This document shows positions 53,513 through 63,809 of a DNA stretch of 64,000 bases, piece by piece. The position numbers and the translations under genes are program-made. Position 1 is the first letter of the stretch. Each line of letters starts with the position of its first letter. The notes under the pieces are model-generated. The model saw only the letters and a list, made by a program, of their open reading frames with translations. It was not told the origin of the DNA and did not search any database. This stretch comes from Macrosoma leucophasiata (Eukaryota > Arthropoda > Insecta > Lepidoptera > Hedylidae), in contig JAWQUS010000009.1 of the NCBI GenBank assembly GCA_036365455.1, forward strand, positions 4,060,001 to 4,124,000, written 5' to 3'.

Positions 53513-56350
53513 TCATGAACTCGTGTGTGCCCGGTGAGTGTCGGGGAAGTGTTCTGATAGTTCTATAAATTTATGGTGTGGGAACGGGTATTTATAGCGC
53601 GCGAGGGATAGGCAGTACTCCGTGAGGTGTCTATTTTTGCACGTATTCCGAAGTGCCGGGTTTCCTTTTCCCTTATTGATACGCAAAAGCGTTCTGTAGA
53701 ATACAGCGGACGCGTTATGTATATATTTATGTATTGGCAGAATGCCGTGTCTAGCATGAAGACGTTTTAAATTTGTTCGCGGGTGAGTCCGGTATATGAT
53801 GCGTAATGCTTTATTTTGTATTGTTTGAAGGTTTTTTATATGTGTATGAGCGGCGTTGTTCCATACCGGACACGCGTAAGTTATGATAGGGCGTATGTAT
53901 GACTGGTATAGTATACGTTTGTTATGAGTGGATAAAAGGGAATTTTTATTAAATATTAGCCGTAAGGCACTCATGCCGGTGAGTGCTTTAGACTTTGTTG
54001 CATTAATGTGGGGCCTCCATTTTAGTTTGTGATCGAGTGTTAGACCCAGGTATTTAACTTGGTTCTTCCACTCGATCGTCTGTCCGTTAATGTTTAGTCT
54101 CGGGAGTGAGCTACTTGTTATATGACGTTTAGTGAAATAAATAGCTTCGGTTTTATTTTCATTTACTTTGAGTTTCCACTTATTAAAATAATTGGTAGTG
54201 GTAAGGAGGGCTTTGTTTAGTTTGTTTTTGATCGAGTTATGTTTTGACCCCGAAGCTAGGTAGGCAGTGTCGTCAGCATATAGGGTCAGGACAGTGCCAG
54301 GGGTTTTTGGGATGTCATTTATAAAGACTGCAAATAATTTAGGTGCTAGTATGGAGCCCTGGGGCACGCCCGCCACCACGGGGTGGGGGGGTGATAGAGC
54401 ATTTTTAACTTTAACTTTAATAATTCTGTTAGTGAGGAATGATTTAATCAGCTGGCAGTATTCATAGGGAGTTTCTGCCAGTATCAGTTTGTGTATTAAG
54501 CCTTCGTGCCATACGGTGTCGAAGGCTTTTTCCAGGTCTAGTAGTACCATACCAGTGTCGTAGTTTCTGTTGGCGGAGAGTTGTACGTGCTCCACGACCC
54601 TTGCCAGTTGGTGTGTAGTTGCGTGTGACCTTCGGAAACCAAATTGTTCGTCAGGTAGACAATTTTCGATGTGTGAGTGAATTCTGTTTTGAATTAGATT
54701 TTCCAGAATTTTACTCATAGTACATAAAAGACTAATTGGCCTGTAACTGGCCGGCAATGTGGGGTCTTTGCCTGGTTTATGAATCGGAAATATAACGGCT
54801 ATTTTCCAAGTTGTGGGGAAGTACATTAATCTAAAGCAAGCTGTATAGATATTAGCTAGGTAGTCAATAGCCTTGGATGGTAAGTGTTTTAGAAGTATAT
54901 TTTGGATGTCATCGTGGCCTGGGGCCTTGCGTGGTTTAATATATCTAAGTATACATCTAATCTCGCGTGAATAAACTGGCAGGGGGGCGGGGGGCCCGTG
55001 AGTGTTATTTAGCTGGCTAGTCGATTCTAGCACTGTTGTTTCTATGTCAGGGTCGCGGTACCCAGTGGTCAAGCGATGTTGACTTTCGTAATTTGTACCT
55101 AGCGCTTCTGCTTTCTCAGCATCCGTTAGGGCCGGCCCGTTTGGAGTGTTGAAGCATGGCAGAGGTGTGTAAGTTGTTTTTAAGCGGCGCGAAAATTGCC
55201 AGAGTGAATTGTCTTTAGTATTTAGTTTTTCAACTTTATTATTCCACTCGTTGCTGGCAAGTGCTTTGATTTTAAAGTTAATTTGATTTTGGAGTGAATT
55301 AATCACATAATTAAATCGTGTGGTGTGTAGCCTTTGCCTTTGATGACGAATTTGGTTTTTTAATTTTATTAGTCGCGAGATGTGCGCAGGCAGTTTTTGT
55401 GTGGGTTTTTGTTTTAGTGTAGGGACGGAGTTAGACCTAGCCGAAGTGATGCAGTCTGTCAGTGTGTCTATTGCGCTGTCTATTTGCGCAGTCTGATTTA
55501 ATGTTAGTGAACCGGGGGATGGGAGGGTGTAATTTATTTGTACTTTAAACTGATCCCAATCGGCCTCTCCGTATTTAAAAATGGGGCGGGAGGGGCGTGT
55601 TATGGGGGAATTTAGTTCAAATATTATGGGACAGTGATCGGATAGAATATCTAGGGTCGTGGGGTCCGTTATGTCAGTGATGTTTTTAGCTAAAGTGAGC
55701 TGTAGTTTGGCGGCAGAGTGCCGGGGGTTGGCGGGATAGTGGGTCGGCTTGTCAGGAATGAGCAAGTCAAAGTCGTGACCCGTAAGATAGTTAAAGAGTC
55801 GCCTGCCATTGTGATTAGCCCCCGGGCTATCCCAATGATTATGGCGGGCGTTGAAATCGCCGGAGCATATGACTTTAGTATCTAGGGAGAGAGCTTTCCC
55901 TATTGCAGTAGTTATTCTATTGTCTTGTTTGGGACAATAGAAACTTACTAAAGTGATTTCAGGTTGTCTGTATTGAGATTCTAACTTAATAGCGATCATC
56001 TCACAAACCTCATGATCCACCGGCGGTAGGAGGTAGTGTGGGATGTCGTTTTTAATAAGGATGGCTACTCCGCCTGAGGCTTGGGTCGTAGTGACCCTGT
56101 CTCTTCGGTAGCATGAGTAGCCCGGAAATGAGATGCGTTCGTTACTTTTAAGATGAGTTTCTTGAATGAGAGCAATGTCTATGTGGTGTGTACCTAGCAA
56201 GTGTGTGAGTTCACGTTTCTTACAACGAATACCGTTAATGTTAAGTGACGCGACCCTTTTCCTGCGGGGCGCGTCGCTTGGGGATGTCGATGCGTCCTCT
56301 TCAAGCTCTGCTGGTGAATTGGAGCACGACGAACAGCTGTTCCTCGAGCG
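53513..56350 (-). CDS. Family B LINE ORF2 (copy B2): endonuclease and reverse transcriptase, no AUG start
   Basis: The frame is open for 946 codons from 56350, overlapping ORF1 by about 50 nt in the +1 frame. The endonuclease begins with SLNINGIRCKKRELTHLL, upstream of any in-frame ATG, so the start must involve frameshifting, reinitiation or a non-AUG codon. Numbering from codon 51 of the frame (TTG at 56200): E14 (QETHL), D115/N117 (GDFNARH) and SDH 187-189. The usual LD of the LDLAL motif reads LQLTL (residues 167-171). Reverse transcriptase: KAPGHDDIQ, LLDLEKAFD (553-561), GVPQGS (611-616), YADD (641-644). No internal stops. Confidence 0.88.
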   Translation of the reverse strand, partial: RSRNSCSSCSNSPAELEEDASTSPSDAPRRKRVASLNINGIRCKKRELTHLLGTHHIDIALIQETHLKSNERISFPGYSCYRRDRVTTTQASGGVAILIKNDIPHYLLPPVDHEVCEMIAIKLESQYRQPEITLVSFYCPKQDNRITTAIGKALSLDTKVICSGDFNARHNHWDSPGANHNGRRLFNYLTGHDFDLLIPDKPTHYPANPRHSAAKLQLTLAKNITDITDPTTLDILSDHCPIIFELNSPITRPSRPIFKYGEADWDQFKVQINYTLPSPGSLTLNQTAQIDSAIDTLTDCITSARSNSVPTLKQKPTQKLPAHISRLIKLKNQIRHQRQRLHTTRFNYVINSLQNQINFKIKALASNEWNNKVEKLNTKDNSLWQFSRRLKTTYTPLPCFNTPNGPALTDAEKAEALGTNYESQHRLTTGYRDPDIETTVLESTSQLNNTHGPPAPLPVYSREIRCILRYIKPRKAPGHDDIQNILLKHLPSKAIDYLANIYTACFRLMYFPTTWKIAVIFPIHKPGKDPTLPASYRPISLLCTMSKILENLIQNRIHSHIENCLPDEQFGFRRSHATTHQLARVVEHVQLSANRNYDTGMVLLDLEKAFDTVWHEGLIHKLILAETPYEYCQLIKSFLTNRIIKVKVKNALSPPHPVVAGVPQGSILAPKLFAVFINDIPKTPGTVLTLYADDTAYLASGSKHNSIKNKLNKALLTTTNYFNKWKLKVNENKTEAIYFTKRHITSSSLPRLNINGQTIEWKNQVKYLGLTLDHKLKWRPHINATKSKALTGMSALRLIFNKNSLLSTHNKRILYQSYIRPIITYACPVWNNAAHTHIKNLQTIQNKALRIIYRTHPRTNLKRLHARHGILPIHKYIHNASAVFYRTLLRINKGKGNPALRNTCKNRHLTEYCLSLARYKYPFPHHKFIELSEHFPDTHRAHTSS

Positions 56351-57674
56351 TCATTGATTTTTTCAGCAGGGGCCGGATCTGACCTGCGAGTTTAATAACA
56401 TATAGTGTTTCTTCAATGGACAGTTGTTCGTCCGTCGAAGGCACTGTGGTCTGAGTGGGTATTGGGCCCATGCGGGGAGGGGGACCAAAAGTTTGGGGGA
56501 TGGGGCCTGTAGGCTTAAGGCCTGGGAAGTGTGATGGATTTAGGTTGAATTGTTTGCCTTGAGTGGGCGGGGGATGCGGCCGAAGGCCCTGTGGCTGAGG
56601 GCCTGAGTACGTCTGGGTAGTGCCAGCGACGTTTGCCCAGCCGCGGCCGTTCGTCATGTTCGAAACGAATTGACGAGGCTTGGCTGGGATGTGTTTGGGT
56701 GTGGGGCGTTGGAGGCGCTCACGGCGCTCCCTCACCGCCGCCAGATAAGTCTGGCGTTGTGGACACTGCCTGTAGGAGGCAGCGTGGGGTCCGCCGCAGT
56801 TACAGCAGCAGACCTGCTCGTCTGCACTCTTGGTGCAGTCCGCAGTCAGATGTGAGCCAGTGCACTTGACGCACCTCACCGGCCGGCGGCAGTTGCGCTC
56901 GGCGTGGCCAAAGGTTTGGCATCTGGAACACATAGTTCCGAATTTGTTATTATATTTGTATTTGTATATCCGGACCGTTTGGTCCAGGACATACTTGATT
57001 TTTCTGAATGCTCCGATGTCCGCGGTCCTGGGGAGCGTGATTTGGAAGCGCGGTACTGCGACTTCCTCGTCTCCCTTGAAGAGGGAGACTTTGAGGGGTT
57101 CGAACCCCTTCTCGGTGAGGGCTTGGGCAAGCTCCTCACACGAGGTGTAATACAGCCCACTCAGTACCGATACATGTGGGCGGTCTGTCCTGTCGGTGAA
57201 TGTGTGGAATTTGAGAAGGGGGATGGCCTGAAGGGCCGCAAAAGCCTTGTCCTTGTCAGCCTTGGTCTGCAAGGACAGCTGGGCAGCCGCGGGCTGCATT
57301 TTAAAGTTGAAGTTCTTTAGGCCGGCATCAATTAGTAGCGCTCGGCATTTAGGATAATCAAAAGACACGTCTCTGGTAATAATAATAGGTGTAGGCTTTG
57401 CCTTGGAGGGCGCAGCCGGTACCTGGGCTCCCGGTGTTTCCTCTACCGGGAGTTTCTCGTAAAAGTTGGCCAGCTTGATGGGCCTGGGGCCTTGCGGTGG
57501 GCGCGGCTGGGCAGCGCGGCGGCGGGATACGGTGATCCACTCTGGGAGGCCGGCTCTCACCGGCGGCGATCCCTGCTCGTTCAGCGGCGGGGAAAGAGGA
57601 CTCTCCATGTCCTCGTCGGCAACGCGCACCTTGGTCGTTGTGACGTTGGGCGGGCTCTCGCAGCCCCTCTTCAT
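56301..57674 (-). CDS. Family B LINE ORF1 (copy B2), gag-like protein
   Basis: 457 residues from MKRGCESP (an ATG five codons upstream is possible). Zinc knuckles CSRCQTFGHAERNC, CVKCTGSHLTADC and CCNCGGPHAASYRQC. Clearly the same protein as in B1 but notably diverged, with many substitutions and small indels. B1 and B2 therefore represent distinct subfamilies, at the H2B and H4 starts respectively. The C-terminal LEEQLFVVLQFTS is conserved in both. Confidence 0.82.
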   Translation of the reverse strand: MKRGCESPPNVTTTKVRVADEDMESPLSPPLNEQGSPPVRAGLPEWITVSRRRAAQPRPPQGPRPIKLANFYEKLPVEETPGAQVPAAPSKAKPTPIIITRDVSFDYPKCRALLIDAGLKNFNFKMQPAAAQLSLQTKADKDKAFAALQAIPLLKFHTFTDRTDRPHVSVLSGLYYTSCEELAQALTEKGFEPLKVSLFKGDEEVAVPRFQITLPRTADIGAFRKIKYVLDQTVRIYKYKYNNKFGTMCSRCQTFGHAERNCRRPVRCVKCTGSHLTADCTKSADEQVCCCNCGGPHAASYRQCPQRQTYLAAVRERRERLQRPTPKHIPAKPRQFVSNMTNGRGWANVAGTTQTYSGPQPQGLRPHPPPTQGKQFNLNPSHFPGLKPTGPIPQTFGPPPRMGPIPTQTTVPSTDEQLSIEETLYVIKLAGQIRPLLKKSMTLEEQLFVVLQFTSRA

Positions 57675-57911
57675 TCTGCGAAAACACACAGAGCACTATT
57701 GAGTTATTTTTATTCTATGTGAAACACTCCTGAAATTTATCGCGCCAATAGTTGGCGCGCGCCTTTGAGGCGAAAGAACCGTTAAGTAACGGTTATTTGC
57801 GATGGGTAAAAGCGCGCGAAAACTTGTGAGTGCGTATATCTATACAAGGTAGTGGCCGAGTGAAACACGTCCGCTCGGTCACAACGCTCGAATAGCTCCT
57901 CTAGATTTTTT

Positions 57912-57947
57912 TGTGTGAGCCTGAGAAGGCACGGTGGCCTTTTATTT
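57912..57947 (-). promoter_or_regulatory. H4 core promoter displaced by LINE B2
   Basis: Target copy 57912-57924 and TATA-like box 57940-57947 (sense AAATAAAA). Confidence 0.65.
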
Positions 57948-58463
57948 GCTCAACGTGGACGAATGAAGGGAGCGGTGCGGAGGAGAGGAGAGGAGGCGAG
58001 GCGCGGTGTTGTGTGGTGCGACACGGTTAGGGGGAGGGGATGGGGGGGGGGATACTTTTAGAAAGATAGATAGATTCTAGTGCATTAGATTCAACGTAAA
58101 TAATAATTCCAAATAGGTATAGTGTATTTACCATTTTTACCATTTACCATCTACAAGTTAGTTAGATAACTGTATGTGTAGCTATTGAGTATGTAATATA
58201 ACGTTAACTTTACACATAACGACGTTATATACATACCCATACATAACGAAACTGGCTGGCTGATATATATATATATATATTATTTATTTATTTATTTATT
58301 TACTTACTTACTTACTTACTTTTTTTTTTATATAATTAATTAGTACTTATACTAACTTATGTATTGCTTCGTTTCTACACATATAACCTATATTTTTTTT
58401 TTTTTTTTTTTTTGCAACGTCCGAACGCGCAGAAACTTTTGTATTGTGTCACGAATTATTTGC
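57948..58463. other. H4-H3 spacer, unit III
   Basis: No gene. As in units I and II. Confidence 0.6.
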
Positions 58464-58479
58464 GGCCCTGAAAAGGGCC
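58464..58479 (-). terminator. Histone 3' stem-loop, H3 unit III
   Basis: Sense GGCCCTTTTCAGGGCC. Confidence 0.94.
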
Positions 58480-58526
58480 TTTTTTTTTTGTTTAGGTAGA
58501 GGTAGGTAATATTACCATGTACTTTT

Positions 58527-58973
<447 letters not shown>

Positions 58974-59040
58974 TTAATTAAGGAACAACGAGCCGAGTTG
59001 TTTACTAACGCGTCCGTCCAACGTACCTACGGTCGAATCT

Positions 59041-59077
59041 CTGAACGCTTCGCGTGGATTCCGGACGATATTTATAT
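59041..59077 (-). promoter_or_regulatory. H3 core promoter, uninterrupted, unit III
   Basis: TATA box 59069-59077 (sense ATATAAATA) and start sequence CTGAACGCTTCGCG at 59041-59054, 23-36 nt downstream. Confidence 0.78.
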
Positions 59078-59324
59078 TGAAATACGTTCCATAAGCTAAT
59101 CCCCACTCCCGTCTCAATCAACCCCTCTCTCACTCTTTCTCGCTCGCTCGCTCGCTCGTCCGTCCGTCTCTCTTTTTATATCACCATCCATCAAATCACA
59201 CAAATTCATATTCCCTTCCTCTGGCCAGTCCGCCCGAAGCGCAATTTAACAAAAAAAAAAAAAAAAAAAAAAAAAATAAAAATAAAAAAAAAAAAAAATT
59301 ATTCTTTCTTTCACTTATCATTAA

Positions 59325-59370
<46 letters not shown>

Positions 59371-59519
59371 CTGACTGCCTGCCTGCCTCTCGAGCCACTT
59401 CTTCATTCCTATATCCTCCTAACTGAGCAGTGACAATTTAATGATCATGAAAACAAATACGCAAACAAAACAAACGTTAAAAAATGTATTTATGGTATGT
59501 ATGTATGTATGTATGTATG

Positions 59520-59558
<39 letters not shown>

Positions 59559-59664
59559 ATGTTTGTTTAATGTGTTTACACAAACGGCAGGCAGGCAGAT
59601 TTGATTGATTGATTGACGCGTTGTCCCCATGGAGAAAACATAAATTTCATACGATTCATATTGT
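59078..59664. repeat. H3-H2B spacer with microsatellites, unit III
   Basis: No gene. GCTC, A-rich, AAGT (59327-59371), ATGT (59497-59521) and CTAT (59522-59558) arrays, most like unit II. Confidence 0.8.
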
Positions 59665-59680
59665 GGCCCTGAAAAGGGCC
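59665..59680 (-). terminator. Histone 3' stem-loop, H2B unit III
   Basis: Sense GGCCCTTTTCAGGGCC followed by ACA. Confidence 0.95.
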
Positions 59681-59753
59681 TTTTGAAAGCGAAGCGAGCG
59701 AAATGAACTTCATTCATACACACAACAGGCGCGCAAGTGTCAGTCTCCTCACT

Positions 59754-60128
59754 TCACTTAGAGCTCGTGTACTTGGTGACCGCCTTCGTGCCCTCGCTCA
59801 CGGCGTGCTTGGCGAGCTCGCCCGGCAGTAGGAGCCTAACGGAGGTCTGCACCTCCCTGGAGGTGATCGTCGAACGCTTGTTGTAATGGGCCAGGCGGCT
59901 CGCCTCGGCTGCGATCCTCTCGAATATATCGTTCACGAACGAGTTCATGATCGACATGGCCTTACTGGATATACCGGTGTCGGGATGCACCTGCTTGAGC
60001 ACCTTGTAGATGTAAATGGCGTAGCTCTCCTTCCTCTTGTGCTTCTTCTTCTTCTTGTCGGACTTGGAGATATTCTTTTGAGCCTTGCCAGATTTCTTGG
60101 CGGCCTTACCACTTGTCTTGGGCGGCAT
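59754..60128 (-). CDS. H2B: Histone H2B, unit III
   Basis: Same 124-residue protein as the other copies. The promoter is uninterrupted (TATA-like box 60265-60273), so expression is expected. Confidence 0.98.
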   Translation of the reverse strand: MPPKTSGKAAKKSGKAQKNISKSDKKKKKHKRKESYAIYIYKVLKQVHPDTGISSKAMSIMNSFVNDIFERIAAEASRLAHYNKRSTITSREVQTSVRLLLPGELAKHAVSEGTKAVTKYTSSK

Positions 60129-60237
60129 TTTAAACGCACGAGCAATGCAACACTGTTATTAATTTAATAATACACACACGGTACGCACGCGGCGGGCGGC
60201 GAGAGAGATGTTTACTGTACGAGAATCGAACAGTAAA

Positions 60238-60334
60238 TGTATCCACATACCCCGAATGCCGAGGTTTTTATTACGCTACGGGTGCGCTACAAGTGGTGTT
60301 AGTAGATAGTTGAACAATGGGGATTCGGACCAAT
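60238..60334 (-). promoter_or_regulatory. H2B promoter, uninterrupted, unit III
   Basis: TATA-like box 60265-60273, start sequence TGTATCCACATAC downstream, CCAAT motif near 60330. Confidence 0.7.
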
Positions 60335-60338
60335 CAGA

Positions 60339-60767
60339 GACGAAGACGCACGCAAGCACACCTCCCCCCCTCCCTGCCTCAACGTACAGCAAGACATAAT
60401 TATTATTACTAATAAAAAAAATAAAAAAAAAAAAAACATGTATTTTATATACGTATCTTCTAAGAAATTATGTCAGCCAAAAAAAAAAAAAAAAAAAAAA
60501 GAAAAAAAAAATACCTAACACCGAACGGTGCGGCGGGAAACCTGGCTAAGTCGGGGGCGCCCACGGTGCCAGTCTTGACTGCCCAAGGAGAGATTCGATT
60601 CATTATTCTACTCCCCCTAATATTACTACCTGCGCTGCTGCTGTTCTACATACCATCTGGTTTATTTAAAATGTTCAATAATATTACACTGTAATTGTTG
60701 TTGTAATTGACGGCTGCCGTTCGGAGAAACGTCTTCATTAATTAATTACTAACATGAAACATATTGT
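60339..60767. other. H2B-H2A spacer, between units III and IV, hairpin deleted
   Basis: No gene. Same as the other copies except that about 33 bp is missing near 60537, removing the loop and one arm of the GC hairpin. Confidence 0.75.
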
Positions 60768-60783
60768 GGCCCTGAAAAGGGCC
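60768..60783 (-). terminator. Histone 3' stem-loop, H2A unit IV
   Basis: Sense GGCCCTTTTCAGGGCC. Confidence 0.95.
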
Positions 60784-60895
60784 TTTTAACTAAGTAGGTA
60801 TGTATAATTATGTTGCATTTTAAATATGTACGTATACATACACATACATCATAAAATATACCATACCCTACGTACGTACGCTTAATAATTTAATT

Positions 60896-61279
<384 letters not shown>

Positions 61280-61371
61280 TTAATTAATGAATAAACTCAC
61301 AATTACACAAGATAGCGTAACGCGCGCGCCAGCCAGCGATTCAACGAACGATCGGCAGGGAATAGATTTTT

Positions 61372-61377
<6 letters not shown>

Positions 61378-61419
<42 letters not shown>

Positions 61420-62600
61420 GTCGGGCTTTGTGTAGGCGGCCTGTCTCGAGACGGCACTAGTCTACTTCACCGGGCAATCGGCGAGCGCAGAGGGCGCTCC
61501 AGCCTAAAATTTTAGCGCAACTGCCTAAGGGTGACCCATGCGGGTCCGTGCCTCGGCTTAGGACGTTGCGGAGAGACATATGAGACATATGCGATTATGG
61601 GCGTTGCAACTTTCGCTCTACTCCATTCGGTTGGCGATAACCGGAATGTCATCGGCCTCGCGGGGCCGGAGATAGGGTCGGGATCAGGGGCGGGCGCGGC
61701 GCGAAACGCGTCGGCGCGTTGTATTATTAGCGGTTTGTGCAGTGTGATTCTGTAATCGATTGTTCATTGCGGCGATGGCCAACGTGGTCTCATCGTCCGG
61801 ATCTTTTAAGACGTGCCTTGGACGTCTCCTTTTGGCGCGATCAAAAGGAGTGTATATCGCGGCCGCTCTGACCAGCGGATTCGGGTGGTGACTCGCCCGA
61901 TCGAAATAGCGAGCTGAAGCTCGCTTCATAAACTGCTGGATGGTAGGCAGATTTGCGTCAATATGCAAGTTTTTATTACGTACGTACCAAGGCGCGCCTA
62001 CGGCTCTACGTAAGAATCGGTTCTGCAAGGTTTGGAGTTTGCGAAGTATTGTCTTTTTCGCGTGGGCGAATACCGGGGACGCGTAACATAAAATGGGCCT
62101 TATGCAGGACGTATAGGCACGGAGTTTGTTCCGGGCCGATAGCTTGCTCTTTTTGTTTAAGAGACAATGTAGTTGGGACAACACGAATGCAGCCTTTGCG
62201 CGCGCTGCTTTTACATGTGCAGCGAAGGACAGATGCCGATCAAGCGTCACTCCTAAGTATTTGATTTTGTCCGTCCATGGGATGGGCTCGTCAAACATAA
62301 GGACTGGGGCTACGTTGGGTCTGGGAGCGCGGTCCCTTATGAAGAGTATGGCAGCGCTCTTGCTAGGATTTACCTCTATACGCCAGCGGCGGAACCAAGA
62401 CTCAAGGTCTTTGGCCGCCGCTTGCAGGGCTTTCCTTATGATCTCTGGCTTTCTGCCAGAGACGTAAATAGCGGTGTCGTCAGCGTACATTGCCACCTGA
62501 ACGCCGTGGCGGACAGGGATATCGCTAGTGTATAGCGTGAACAAGAGGGGGGAGAGTACGGATCCTTGGGGAACACCGGCTGTTATGGTGTGACGGTTCG
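61378..62600 (-). mobile_element. Family A LINE, copy A4: partial, with mismatched flanks
   Basis: 1,223 bp: 3' UTR and the last third of ORF2. The left flank is the H2A start (GATTTTTGGATTT, 61365-61377); the right flank is the H3 start (ACGCTTCGCG, 62601-62610). The flanks do not form a target duplication. The body matches A1 (H3-sited), not A3 (H2A-sited), at diagnostic positions near 61508, 61603, 61635 and 61725. H1, H4 and H3 are missing between the two flanks. Confidence 0.9.
61684..62600 (-). pseudogene. Fragment of family A ORF2, reverse transcriptase C-terminal part
   Basis: From RHTITAGVPQGS through MYADD to RRRVSRRARP: the palm end, thumb and C-terminus without endonuclease. The open frame continues into H3 promoter DNA only by chance, so it is not a gene. 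Confidence 0.88.
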
Positions 62601-62633
62601 ACGCTTCGCGTGGATTCCGGACGATATTTATAT
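62601..62633 (-). promoter_or_regulatory. Orphan H3 core promoter in unit IV
   Basis: H3 start sequence (62601-62610) and TATA box (62625-62633) with no H3 gene downstream; it faces LINE A4 and then H2A. Confidence 0.7.
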
Positions 62634-62839
62634 TGAAATACGTTCCATAAGCTAATCCCCACTCCCGTCTCAATCAACCCCTCTCTCACTCTTTCTCGCT
62701 CGCTCGCTCGTCCGTCCGTCTCTCTTTTTTTTTATCACCATCCATCAAATCACACAAATTCATATTCCCTTCCTCTGGCCAGTCCGCCCGAAGCCCAATT
62801 TAACAAAATATTATTATTCTTTCTTTCACTTACCATTAA

Positions 62840-62905
<66 letters not shown>

Positions 62906-63223
62906 CTAACTGACTGACTGACTGACTGACTGACTGACTGACTGACTGCCTGCCTCTCGAGCCACTTCTTCATTCCTATATCCTCCTAACTGAGCAGTGA
63001 CAATTTAATGATCATGAAAACAAATACGCAAACAAAACAAACGTTAAAAAATGTATTTATGGTATGTATGTATGTATGTATGTATGTATGTATGTATGTA
63101 TCTATCTATCTATCTATATGTTTGTTTAATGTGTTTACACAAACGGCAGGCAGGCAGATTTGATTGATCGATTGACGCGTTGTCCCCATGGAGAAAACAT
63201 AAATTTCATACGATTCATATTGT
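62634..63223. repeat. H3-H2B spacer with microsatellites, unit IV
   Basis: No gene. The long A-rich tract found in the other units is nearly absent (near 62805-62815). AAGT is long (62841-62905), followed by a new GACT array (62909-62948), ATGT and CTAT. More diverged than the other copies. Confidence 0.8.
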
Positions 63224-63239
63224 GGCCCTGAAAAGGGCC
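63224..63239 (-). terminator. Histone 3' stem-loop, H2B unit IV
   Basis: Sense GGCCCTTTTCAGGGCC followed by ACA. Confidence 0.95.
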
Positions 63240-63312
63240 TTTTGAAAGCGAAGCGAGCGAAATGAACTTCATTCATACACACAACAGGCGCGCAAGTGTC
63301 AGTCTCGTCACT

Positions 63313-63687
63313 TCACTTAGAGCTCGTGTACTTGGTGACCGCCTTCGTGCCCTCGCTCACGGCGTGCTTGGCGAGCTCGCCCGGCAGTAGGAGCCTAACG
63401 GAGGTCTGCACCTCCCTGGAGGTGATCGTCGAACGCTTGTTGTAATGGGCCAGGCGGCTCGCCTCGGCTGCGATCCTCTCGAATATATCGTTCACGAACG
63501 AGTTCATGATCGACATGGCCTTACTGGATATACCGGTGTCGGGATGCACCTGCTTGAGCACCTTGTAGATGTAAATGGCGTAGCTCTCCTTCCTCTTGTG
63601 CTTCTTCTTCTTCTTGTCGGACTTGGAGATATTCTTTTGAGCCTTGCCAGATTTCTTGGCGGCCTTACCACTTGTCTTGGGCGGCAT
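63313..63687 (-). CDS. H2B: Histone H2B, unit IV
   Basis: Same protein as the other H2B copies. Its start site is split at about 63809 by the 3' end of a family B LINE, so its TATA box lies beyond the window. The start sequence has one change (TGTTTCCACATAC). Confidence 0.97.
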   Translation of the reverse strand: MPPKTSGKAAKKSGKAQKNISKSDKKKKKHKRKESYAIYIYKVLKQVHPDTGISSKAMSIMNSFVNDIFERIAAEASRLAHYNKRSTITSREVQTSVRLLLPGELAKHAVSEGTKAVTKYTSSK

Positions 63688-63809
63688 TTTAAACGCACGA
63701 GCAATGCAACACTGTTATTAATTTAATAATACACACACGGTACGCACGCGGCGGGCGGCGAGAGAGATGTTTACTGTACGAGAATCGAACAGTAAATGTT
63801 TCCACATAC

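Larger units (their letters stand above)
52872..57911 (-). mobile_element. Family B LINE, copy B2: full length, at the H4 start of unit III
   Basis: 5,040 bp with target duplication TGTGTGAGCCTGA at 52859-52871 and 57912-57924. Two overlapping ORFs; no RNase H. Unlike family A, the sense 3' end is a run of T rather than A (plus-strand A run 52872-52881), and the third copy shows the same. The 3' UTR contains a long G-rich repeat on the plus strand (53240-53360). The 5' end has extra T-rich sequence before the target. Confidence 0.92.

Noticed and set aside
61684..62673. 329-codon frame joining MRREWGLAYGTYF to reverse transcriptase
   Set aside because: The first 25 codons are H3 promoter DNA upstream of the TATA box; the join is the insertion boundary and not a gene fusion under selection. 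The same artefact occurs at 34144-34503.
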